64,000 nt of DNA, from positions 5,146,001 through 5,210,000 of the forward strand of contig NZ_CP132942.1 in assembly GCF_040359615.1 (NCBI RefSeq). The letters run 5' to 3'. The DNA is from Tunturibacter psychrotolerans (GTDB lineage: Bacteria; Acidobacteriota; Terriglobia; Terriglobales; Acidobacteriaceae). A program made the translations under genes and the position numbers. Under the pieces are notes generated by a model, which did not search any database, was not told where the DNA came from, and saw only the letters and a list, made by a program, of their open reading frames with translations. Shown piece by piece: positions 30,001 to 37,285 of the stretch; positions within the stretch are counted from its first letter, which is position 1; every line of letters begins with the position of its first letter.

Positions 30001-30641
30001 AACTGCGCACCCTCGCCGGCCACTCCGGCTGGGTCAGTGGCGTGGTGCTGAGTAGGGACGGGCGGCGCGCCGTCTCCGCTTCTTACGACTGCACGCTCAA
30101 GGTGTGGGATGTCGAAAGCGGCCAGGAACTGCGCACCCTCTCCGGCCACTTCGGCTGGGTCAGGAACGTGACGCTGAGTGAGGACGGGCGGCGCGCGGTC
30201 TCCGCTTCTGACGACAAAACGCTCAAGGTGTGGGATGTGGAGAGCGGCCAGGAACTGCGCACCCTCACCGGCCACTCCGATACGGTCAGGAACGTGGCGC
30301 TGAATGGGGACGGGCGGCGCGCCGTCTCCGCCTCTTACGACTGCACGCTCAAGGTGTGGGATGTGGAGAGCGGCCAGGAACTGCGCACCCTTACCGGCCA
30401 CTCCGGCGAGGTCCGAAACGTAGCGCTGAGTGCGGACGGGCGACGCGCCGTCTCCGCTTCTGGCGACCGTACGCTCAAGGTGTGGGATGTGGAGAGCGGC
30501 GAGTGTATCGCAACCTTTACCTGCGACTCCAGGGCTCCGTGTTGTGCCTTCGCGGACTATCGAACCATCATCGCTGGCGACGCGGGGGGCCGGCTCCACT
30601 TTCTTTCCCTTGAATTTGCGAGCCTGGATAATTCGTACTGA
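27090..30641 (+). CDS. TIR - NB-ARC - WD40 protein (bacterial NLR-like)
   Basis: 1183 residues. TIR domain at 7-125 (RVFISYARKDG; SEMCRAEQLLAL with the Glu expected for NAD cleavage). NB-ARC at about 170-400: Walker A GMGGIGKT, Walker B ALIVVDDVW, sensor FLFTTRD, GLPL-like GRLPLALSV; then a winged-helix region with LHDLQLDYVRAQ. Residues 551-1138 are 14 WD40 blades of exactly 42 residues, nearly identical, plus a degenerate 15th. The architecture is that of STAND immune receptors (plant NLRs, fungal HET proteins, bacterial Avs/bNACHT-like proteins): ligand binding by the propeller would trigger oligomerisation and TIR NADase activity. No clear ribosome-binding site precedes the ATG. It probably acts as a phage-defence or allorecognition sensor. 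Confidence 0.9.
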   Translation: MLLFEPSRVFISYARKDGAALAQRLQSDLTKHGFDAWLDAQRIGGGAVWSMQIEREIDTRQVMIALLSPGSYSSEMCRAEQLLALDHGKRVIPVLAVTSSGRPVYLYARQYRDFTDEASYVVRLGELLADIRTGATAILPDTYRKTRVTYLTVPPRAANYLERSEALHALRDALFAEDQRQPIALTSLAGMGGIGKTVLAKALTDDEVVRRAFPDGIVWITAGKERKRDFIEEMREVARALGDDLSGYNTALACEHQYRTTIASKAALIVVDDVWSKSDIEPLLAESPRSRFLFTTRDAAIGRFVGAHEHRANLLDVSQSRELLASWANLPLAELPPAADDMIAECGRLPLALSVVGAMLRGANAEFWTDTLDLLRKADLSAIQEQLPEGQQSFFKAVEVSFQSLKPEMQERYKALAVLLEDMAAPLPILETLWNVDRPEARRVSRKLVDRSLTQSDGADESIRLHDLQLDYVRAQHSDKEALELIRGAVRLSSNVIARDPSQFTSQMLGRLLPHRDMPTIEEFTRRVAEGMRTPWLRPLTPALHPPGTALLRTLSGHLGWVSDVALNGDGRRAISASGDYTLKVWDVESGQQLRTLIGHSGWVNEVALSRDGRRAVSASHDRTLKVWGVESGQEQRTLTGHSDAVLAVALSGDGRRAVSASHDRTLKVWDVESGQELRTLTGHSDAVLAVALSGDGRRAVSASHDRTLKVWDVESGQELRTLIGHFGEVRNVALSGDGRHAVSASDDKTLKVWDVESGQQLRTLAGHSGEVNDVALSGDGRRAVSASNDKTLKVWDIESGHERRTLTGHSGEVRNVALSGDGRRAISASGDYTLKVWDVESAQERHTLTGHSGEVNGVALSGDGRRVVSASHDRTLKVWDVENGKELRTLTGHEGWVLAVALSGDGRHAVSASDDKTLKVWDVESGQQLRTLAGHSGEVNGVALSEDGRRAVSASHDYTLKVWDVGSGQELRTLAGHSGWVSGVVLSRDGRRAVSASYDCTLKVWDVESGQELRTLSGHFGWVRNVTLSEDGRRAVSASDDKTLKVWDVESGQELRTLTGHSDTVRNVALNGDGRRAVSASYDCTLKVWDVESGQELRTLTGHSGEVRNVALSADGRRAVSASGDRTLKVWDVESGECIATFTCDSRAPCCAFADYRTIIAGDAGGRLHFLSLEFASLDNSY
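28743..30506 (+). repeat. Fourteen tandem 126-bp repeats encoding WD40 blades
   Basis: In-frame tandem array inside the NLR-like gene. Each unit reads about LRTLTGHSGEVRNVALSGDG then RRAVSASxDxTLKVWDVESGQE. Units 3 and 4 are almost identical at DNA level. Differences cluster at a few codons per unit. Confidence 0.9.
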
Positions 30642-30882
30642 GTCGGTTCGGAGAAAGATTTTTGCGTACAACTCGCGATTGCCTGGAAATACGATCCATT
30701 TCACTTGCTTAGGATTATCACTTTCCGCATCATCGCCTAACCACTCATGGATGTATTCCACGTCGGGCTGCGGCACGGTGAGATCATATCTCTGATCGTG
30801 GGATAAGATCTATTGCCTGACCCTGGTCGTCAAGGCTTGTATTTGGTTTTACATAGGTTTTCGGCTCGTCTGAATTTTCGTT
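30351..30882 (+). repeat. Direct repeat flanking the NLR-like gene, copy 2
   Basis: Matches 26230-26781. A frame on the opposite strand inside it (from 30776, PQPDVEYIHEWLGDD) looks somewhat protein-like and might be the relic of a gene lying downstream of the ancestral unit. Confidence 0.8.
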
Positions 30883-31331
30883 CGGACCATAAAGACCCGT
30901 CAGAACGGGTTCAGACCGGAAACAGAGGGAGGGGGTGTCTTCCCAATTTATGCTCGAGTCTGCAATAAAGATGGAACCGTTTTCCAAAGATGGAACCGTT
31001 TTCCGTTTTCAAACACTCCCTGTCGAACGGCTTCGACGGGCGTAAGAATGGAACAGACGTTTTCTTGTATTGGTGGCCAGTTTGGGGTTCGTGCGAGATG
31101 TTCGGTGGTTCTGTACCGAAGACTGAAGTCACATCAATCCAAAATACTTGACGATGCCGAATTACGGCGGCGAATGCGTCAGAGCACGACCGGAGGTTCT
31201 AGCCGACTCAGGCGCGTTCATGTCCTCTCAATCGCAGTTGTCAGTCGGGTTGCAATGGTCTTAGTCGAATCGCCACAATCTCGCGATTAACCTATCCCTC
31301 TGAAATGTCTGGCATGGGTATCCAACCGATC
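30883..31331. other. Intergenic stretch with a 19-bp tandem repeat
   Basis: AAAGATGGAACCGTTTTCC occurs twice in exact tandem (30967-30985 and 30986-31004). No gene recognised. Confidence 0.5.
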
Positions 31332-32309
31332 TCACACATTCAGAGCCTGCAACAACATTTGAAGCAGTTCGTCGCCCATATTCGTCGTACCTTGAGCACC
31401 GCGCATGCGCGCTTCGCGCACATGCGCGGGATTCTTAGACCCAGCGTAGATGAAAAAGGGTGTCTGATCACCGCTGCTTCGAACAGCTTCTAGTAGGGTG
31501 TACCCAGCTCGAGGATCTGGAGGTCTGCCCATATCGCTGATGATTGCGTCGAACTGTTGTGTCCTTAGCTCTCCCAAGGCTTGACCCGTCGATTGGGCTA
31601 GAACGAAATCTATCTGGTAGGCCGCCATAGAACGACGCTCGATGATGTTGTTGTTCGGCCTATCATCTACCCACAAAATGAGCTTCCGACCTTTTTTTGT
31701 CTCTCTTTCCAGGCCTAGACGCTTGAATAGTTTAGTAGCCTCCTCGTCAGCATCCTGGCCGCGTCCGGCCTGTCCCGGAACGGAAACTGAACCTGACGTG
31801 CGTGCGATGGCTTCCGCGATCTTTTCAGCTAGTTCCCGAACGGCACGACGTAACTGCGGGTCGTTGGGCGGCAAGTCTGCCTGAACACGCCAGTCATATC
31901 GCTGACGGCTGCCGAGTTCGGAGGCTAGCGTATCGTCTCTGAGCAATTCTGGCCGTTCGAGTACCGGCGCAGTCACGAAGTAGATGGGGAGAATGAGGTC
32001 GTCTCTGCCGAGACTTCTCTCATGCTCTATGAACCGCTTCAACTCATTGCGACAAGGATCGCTCTTGAAAAAGAGCGGAGTGACGATTGGTATCAGAAAC
32101 CGCGACGTCGAAATCGCTTCGTTGAGCTTTTTTTTCCACTTTTGACCGAACTCGATGCCGTCGACGTCTTGGAAAATTTTGAAGGTTCGGTCGCCAGTAA
32201 CGACCTGAACGCCAAGTTCCAGCAATCGCCTCATTGACGTAATCGCTCCGCCAAAATACTCATCGTCCAATCTTGTATAGCTGAGGAACGCTTCGGGAGG
32301 AACAGTCAC
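31332..32309 (-). CDS. TIR - response-regulator receiver fusion
   Basis: 325 residues from a GTG start (AGGA eight bases upstream). Residues 5-150 are a TIR domain: EAFLSYTRLDDEY, IFQDVDGIEFGQKW, FLIPIVTPLFF and DPCRNELKRF with Glu89 at the NADase position. After a linker, residues 208-325 form a two-component receiver: LILWVDDRP (Asp215/216), FDAIISDMG (Asp259, the phospho-acceptor position) and YAGSK (Lys292), so all key receiver residues are present. This suggests phosphorylation-controlled NAD cleavage or scaffold signalling; no histidine kinase is nearby. A perfect inverted repeat lies just upstream. Confidence 0.85.
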   Translation of the reverse strand: MTVPPEAFLSYTRLDDEYFGGAITSMRRLLELGVQVVTGDRTFKIFQDVDGIEFGQKWKKKLNEAISTSRFLIPIVTPLFFKSDPCRNELKRFIEHERSLGRDDLILPIYFVTAPVLERPELLRDDTLASELGSRQRYDWRVQADLPPNDPQLRRAVRELAEKIAEAIARTSGSVSVPGQAGRGQDADEEATKLFKRLGLERETKKGRKLILWVDDRPNNNIIERRSMAAYQIDFVLAQSTGQALGELRTQQFDAIISDMGRPPDPRAGYTLLEAVRSSGDQTPFFIYAGSKNPAHVREARMRGAQGTTNMGDELLQMLLQALNV

Positions 32310-32333
32310 GGTCTTTATCCTGAGTGCGCTATT

Positions 32334-32358
32334 TTCTCATTGCGCGGAGCAATGAGAA
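32334..32358. promoter_or_regulatory. Perfect 10-bp inverted repeat upstream of the TIR-receiver gene
   Basis: TTCTCATTGC and GCAATGAGAA separated by GCGGA, 25 bases before the GTG start of the TIR-receiver gene. It could be an operator or a leader hairpin. The compact, fully symmetric form favours a regulatory site; function unproven. Confidence 0.5.
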
Positions 32359-32686
32359 AGAGACTAGCACGGGAGCACCTCCATGCATTGTAGTTTCTTC
32401 ATGACGTGGGAGATTTGTTTCGGACTTATCAAAGTCAAATCGGTTGCGGCAGAACCACTTCCTCTTATCCTGCAACAAACCCGGAAGGCACTTAGCGACC
32501 TTTTGCATTACAGTATTTACGATTCCTGAATAATGATAAGCGGCCAAAGCTTATGTCTGTTCTATTCAGCTATCTCTGTCGGTTCTCGCCTAGGTGTCAC
32601 AATTTCGGTGTCGTCGCGTATGTCAATTAGATCTACTCTGCCTTTATATCGATTTGAAGTCCGAACCACTGAAATAAAAACAAGGG

Positions 32687-33069
32687 TTAGAGAGGGTCAT
32701 CGGGATCTTCAACATTAGGATGGCCATCCATGACAACCAATCCATTGAGACGCGCCGGTTCGGTTGCGTTTTCCGCCTCCATCCGAGCGATATTTAGGAT
32801 CCATCGGATATGCAGTCCCTCCAGGTTGGTGTCATCGACTGGCTTGGCCAACTCGGTGCGATGATACCAAACGTCTGTCGCATGATTTAGCAAAGAGGAG
32901 CTCCGAGCCGCCCACTCACTAGAAACAGGATTGACAAGCTCCTCGGTAAGCTGGCATTGAGTTGGCTCTAGTATTGGAAGACGTAGATGGGCATTCTTTT
33001 CGAGACACTTCTCGCCGAAAATAATATCGATTTCAGTTGCTCCTGAGCAGATCGCTAGGTCTCCCTCGC
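32687..33069 (-). pseudogene. C-terminal remnant of a DRHyd/SLOG protein paralogue
   Basis: About 125 residues homologous to the end of the 690-residue gene at 33439-35511: GEGDLAICSGATEIDIIFGEKCL (compare GKGDLAICGTATEGDVMFAEDCL), then LEPTQCQLTEELVNP, TDVWYHRTELAKPVDD and RWILNIARMEAENA. It stops at 32687 without the last 25 residues, and everything upstream of the SLOG-like domain is absent. It lies downstream of its intact paralogue on the same strand, consistent with a tandem duplication that has eroded. Confidence 0.75.
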
Positions 33070-33438
33070 CAAGCTAGTTCTTGGCTTTGGAGGTGGATTT
33101 TGGAAACTTTGCGACCCGGCTGTAATGAAGCGAATTTTATTGTGTCGAGGATAGAAAAAAGGATGTTTGAGGTTGCCAGAAGTCCTCCAGGCATATTGAC
33201 CACCGCCGGAGGCGCAAGCGCTCTTCCAGGAAGGAGCTGCCGTACATTTCCAAAGTGACCGCAATTCCTCGGAGCGAGGATAAGCAAACTTACTTAGAGA
33301 AGTTAGCACGAGCGAGATCAATCTAAATGACATTTTTCGTAAGTTCCAGTTCCGCGGAACTCGAGTTTCGATAGGCTGAGACGTAGTCCAACAGGAGTGA
33401 GATGCGTGTGGGGTGAGCAACACCAAGACTTGTCCCAA

Positions 33439-35511
33439 CTAGGACGAAGGCTTATCGCTAATTAGCGCACACGGATTGATAGCTAAGATGCCTCCTTTAT
33501 AGGGATTGGCTCTGCGAAGTTCGGCGACAAAGAAAGATGGGTCTTGCGAGTTGTCGACATCCATCCCGCCGTTCCATAGGAATACTCCATATAGGCCGTT
33601 GTCTCCTCTTGCATTTCCGCCCTCCATACGAGCGGTATTCAAAATCCAACGGTTTTGTCGCCCCGGGAGGTGTGCCGGATCAACCGCATCGCCTAATTCT
33701 TCTTTGTGATACCAAACTTCGGTCCCAGGATGCTCCACAAGAGCGTAAGCACGCGTTGTCCATTCGCCCAATGCAGGATTCTTGAACCCGGCTGCGAGTT
33801 CGCCTGGAGTCGGCTCCAGCACAAGTAGACGGACATGGGCTCCGCGATCTAGGCAATCTTCAGCGAACATTACATCGCCCTCGGTAGCAGTGCCGCAAAT
33901 CGCAAGGTCTCCTTTTCCAACTTCCCACGTAGTCAGCGCTTCCTTGATCTTGTCATTCACCGCCGGCACGCTGGACGACGGAAAACGAGGGTCTAAACTG
34001 TTCAGTTTGTCGATGGGATATCCATAAAAAACAATAACCTTCCCCCAAGTTGTCCTTTGTCGCTTTGAATCGAGTTTTGCCTGAACGATCGTTATAGCTT
34101 CGCTGATGATGTCCATTTTGAAATTAAGACTTTCAAGAAGGACTAACCGATGCATAAACGATCGGAGGTAAAAGAGTGTCGCCGAGGGCACCGCACACGC
34201 ATCCCTGATCCCGTGAAGGACTGCATCCTTGTTGTCGTTCAGCAGTTCGAGGCCCGAAAGCGCAACTGCACTCCAGAATTGGGTGTCATAATCACCCGTC
34301 ACCTCGGCGTTCTCCCCGGCACCTCTCGCTGCGTATCTCACAACTACGCTTAATTCTTCGCGGTCAAATATCGGTGGGTGAGGCAGCTCTATTCGAGGAA
34401 ATAGTTTCTTGAAAACAGCAATGAGAAGAAGTGCATTATAGCCGCTTAGATATTCGTCAGGGTGGCGACTCTGCACGTCTAAATAGCTGCGAATAGCCGC
34501 AACCAACAAGCGGGAACTATCTCGCGCCCGCTCGCGGCATTCGCTGACGTTATGCCCATTCTTCCATTGCATGTACCACAGCATGCGATACACATCTCCG
34601 AGAACCATCCCGGCTTCGGGATTCGTCTCGTGCTTGCTCAAAATAGCCCGCATCTGACTCTCAGCTCTCTCAGTCTCTCCACGGCTATTCAACACAACTC
34701 CGAGTTGCAGCTGCGCCTCTACATCATCGGGCGCTAGATGCAGGATTTCTGTGAGCACCTCTTCGGCAGCAGCAAACTGGCAGAGCCCTATGAGAGAGCG
34801 CGCCGCCCGCGAAAGGATCTTTGCCCGATGAATTCTGGTGGGAGCTCCCTGCGCAAGGGTGATAATGTTTCCGGGGCGTTGCAGCTCTTGCGCGATCCGG
34901 ACTCGCTCTTCCCAATCGCGCTCGAGAGTTCCAAAAAAGTGGGACTTCGACGTGTCAATATTTTCCCAGTCCACTTGTCTTAGTCCTGGAAGGTGTGAGT
35001 AGAGCGGGCTGCCAGTCGCTTGCGACTCCGACGCGAAAGCTTTTCTGAATTCTTCGGCTAATCTCTGGACCTCCGCCGAAACGTCAATATTGTTCGTATT
35101 GGGGCCACTGTTGCTGTCATCAATCAAAAACAGATCCCCCTTATAACTGAAACTCCGATCTGAAGCGACATCAAAGGGTCGATTGACTGTCCATCCTCCC
35201 TGAACAATAAACACGCCGCGCGCACATACTCCGTCACGGATTCCAAGCTCGTAGTAGACATTGGGATTTGGTATCGATAAATCCGCTAAGACCAGATCGG
35301 CAGTGACGAGATCGAAGAACATGTCGGTCCTTATATCGCCCGCGGTAGCTTGACTGTCTGCACGGGATGGATCACAACCTGCTTCCCTGAGCGCAGGCTC
35401 CAATAGTTCAGTGTAGATTTTGTTGAAATCAACTCTAATAGGCTTGGAAATTTCATCCACACGGACGTCAACCTTACCAAATGGCATCACAACGAACGCT
35501 CGAGGTCTCAA
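33439..35511 (-). CDS. DRHyd - TRAFs-binding-domain - SLOG-like protein (bacterial ASK-like)
   Basis: 690 residues from a TTG start with AAGGGAG seven bases upstream. Residues 4-170: an NDT/TIR-related deoxyribohydrolase-like (DRHyd) domain with FVVMPFGK and ADLVLADLSIPNPNVYYELG, the Glu being the putative catalytic residue. Residues about 190-520: a helical TPR-like MAP3K TRAFs-binding (DUF4071) region. Residues about 520-670: a SLOG-type Rossmann domain (VIVFYGYPID; GDLAICGTATEGDVMFAEDC; RLLVLEPTPGEL), a fold used to bind nucleotide-derived signals. The DRHyd plus TRAFs-binding layout is that of the N-terminus of animal ASK kinases, thought to derive from bacterial conflict systems. Likely a nucleotide-sensing or nucleotide-cleaving immune protein. 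Confidence 0.8.
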   Translation of the reverse strand: MRPRAFVVMPFGKVDVRVDEISKPIRVDFNKIYTELLEPALREAGCDPSRADSQATAGDIRTDMFFDLVTADLVLADLSIPNPNVYYELGIRDGVCARGVFIVQGGWTVNRPFDVASDRSFSYKGDLFLIDDSNSGPNTNNIDVSAEVQRLAEEFRKAFASESQATGSPLYSHLPGLRQVDWENIDTSKSHFFGTLERDWEERVRIAQELQRPGNIITLAQGAPTRIHRAKILSRAARSLIGLCQFAAAEEVLTEILHLAPDDVEAQLQLGVVLNSRGETERAESQMRAILSKHETNPEAGMVLGDVYRMLWYMQWKNGHNVSECRERARDSSRLLVAAIRSYLDVQSRHPDEYLSGYNALLLIAVFKKLFPRIELPHPPIFDREELSVVVRYAARGAGENAEVTGDYDTQFWSAVALSGLELLNDNKDAVLHGIRDACAVPSATLFYLRSFMHRLVLLESLNFKMDIISEAITIVQAKLDSKRQRTTWGKVIVFYGYPIDKLNSLDPRFPSSSVPAVNDKIKEALTTWEVGKGDLAICGTATEGDVMFAEDCLDRGAHVRLLVLEPTPGELAAGFKNPALGEWTTRAYALVEHPGTEVWYHKEELGDAVDPAHLPGRQNRWILNTARMEGGNARGDNGLYGVFLWNGGMDVDNSQDPSFFVAELRRANPYKGGILAINPCALISDKPSS

Positions 35512-36217
35512 CGCGCACTCCCTTCGTGGTCATCGCTAAAATATTTTGGAGACTCAACGGGGCGTTGACCCCGCAAGTCAAAGCTTACTCACGTCGCACA
35601 TGCCTTTGGCTGGCTCCCCTATCGCTGTCTCGCGGTCGAAGTCGACACGCAGTTCATAAATAATCTATACCGACAGTCGTCGCTGGAACCGCTAGAGTCG
35701 GCTTGGGGCGAATATGATTGATACGATGTTCAGATCAGCAGCGTGTCCGTCATCGCGTTGTGGGGTCAATTGAAGACTATACCTCGAATGGATGCCACAC
35801 TATCGCGTTTGCTTTTGAGAGATTTGGAGCAGAGCACGACAACTCGCATCGGAATTTTTAGACATCGAAAAACGCTCTCCTCTATATGTCTCATAATTTG
35901 CCCATCGAAGCCTATTGGTACTGAGTGCTTCGGACTCGTTGCCATATCGAGCTGACTCCGGGAAGCGGTCGCCGCCGCACTTAGTGCAGCGGTAGGGTCG
36001 GTCGCGCCATTCGAACTAGAACCGGATTCCGGGCAGCAGTGAAGTTTCGGCTGTGTGGTTCACGCTACGGTTCGTAACAGACACACAATATCTAGCCCTC
36101 GTGAAGTCAGGAGCAAGATTCGTTCAAAGCCACATCTGCTTTCTATTCAAATGGCGGATTGCGAGCCCAGAATTCCCTACTACTGCAAGTAAATGCGACG
36201 TTATCAGGAATTCGATC
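35512..36217. other. Intergenic stretch without a recognised gene
   Basis: About 700 bases between two - strand genes with no protein-like frame and no evident repeat. Confidence 0.35.
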
Positions 36218-36928
36218 TTATACGCCGACCCGCGAGCGCAATCCTACAATGATATTGCCGGTCACGCCTTTGCTAAAACGAATGTCGGGATCTGATCGAA
36301 GTAGATCCGCAGCGTGATCTTCGGAAATGGCGGCTCCAATGGCCACCCGCTCTAAAGATCTCCATTTGCGCTTAGGAGATATAAGTTCCTGACGTAGACG
36401 CTCGCGTATTTCGCGGTCCTCCTTAATTCCGACCTGGGCTGCTTTGGTGGGCAGGAACGAACTGTAGGAAACCTCTAATTCTTGGCTCAGTGATCTGAAA
36501 TCTAGAGTGGGCACTTTGCATGAGAGCAACTCCGAAATTTTTTTGTAGAGTCGCTTCAAACCTTCGGGATCGCTCAGAGCAACGCCCTGTCTCAGAGAAA
36601 GCGGGACTGGCAAATCACGGGGTAGCAGACCCAAGTGACATACAGGCACGAGCGGGATTTCTCTCATCCAAGCGGCTCCTGCCTCAAAATTGATCCACGG
36701 ACGTCGTACTGACTCAGGGCTACACAGGATTACAACGACAGCGCATTCGCGTAGTGCTTGCGCCACCGACGATAGCCACTCGTCACCGGCCGCGATACTC
36801 TCGGTGTCTGACGACACAAAGATCTCGAATAAATCCAGGAAGTCACGTGTCAGAACGTTTTTGAGCTTCGCCGCAGACTCTTTCTCGTCGGAGATGTGGC
36901 TTATAAATAGCCGAAGTCGTTTGGACAT
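36218..36928 (-). CDS. TIR-domain protein with possible C-terminal winged helix
   Basis: 236 residues; GGGGAGG eight bases before ATG 36928. Residues 5-135 are a TIR-type domain: RLFISHISDEKESA, EIFVSSDTESIAAGDEW, VVVILCSPES and RPWINFEAGAAW, with Glu82 at the catalytic position. The last 60 residues (KRKWRSLERVAIGAAISEDH; DLLRSDPDIRFSKG) look like a small winged-helix domain, as in several bacterial TIR proteins, which may sense ligand or bind DNA. Divergently placed from the DUF4062 gene (357-bp gap). Confidence 0.8.
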   Translation of the reverse strand: MSKRLRLFISHISDEKESAAKLKNVLTRDFLDLFEIFVSSDTESIAAGDEWLSSVAQALRECAVVVILCSPESVRRPWINFEAGAAWMREIPLVPVCHLGLLPRDLPVPLSLRQGVALSDPEGLKRLYKKISELLSCKVPTLDFRSLSQELEVSYSSFLPTKAAQVGIKEDREIRERLRQELISPKRKWRSLERVAIGAAISEDHAADLLRSDPDIRFSKGVTGNIIVGLRSRVGV

Positions 36929-37285
36929 GCACTAATCCTCCCCAATAGAGTGGCACAAAGCTCGGAGTTGTCGCTACTTTTCGCGTTGGCTGGCCCTTAT
37001 ATTCGACAACCGTTGTTCAGTCGAGCGTGGGAGGTTTGCGCTAACGAGCACGAACGCGTCAGATTGCTAAGCTTTCCGCGCTGTTTTGCATCGATTAGGC
37101 GCTCCGGCATAAGATGCGGTTAAGTGTCATAACGGGGGAATGATAAACATCCGGCCTTTTTGGGTTTGATGGTTGAAGACTGTGAGCACATCATCATGGC
37201 CCGTAGACGGCGTCTAGCTCGAACAAAATCGCACGCCTCAGAGATCGTCTCCGCAATGATCTGCAGAGCGGTTTAGGATTTCGTT
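36929..37285. other. Divergent intergenic region
   Basis: Separates the - strand TIR gene from the + strand DUF4062 gene and must hold both promoters. TTGCAT (37086) and TAAGAT (37110) are spaced by 18 bases and could serve the rightward gene, but this is weak. Confidence 0.3.

Noticed and set aside
28743..30506. Regular repeats that could suggest a CRISPR array
   Set aside because: Units are 126 bp, contiguous, in frame and translate to WD40 blades; there are no spacers and no cas genes.
29016..30776. A 586-residue open frame on the - strand across the WD40 array
   Set aside because: It is antisense to the repeat array; its own 42-residue periodicity merely mirrors the 126-bp repeats, and the + strand frame encodes a clear WD40 protein. 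Only its first 50 residues, outside the array, might be a relic.
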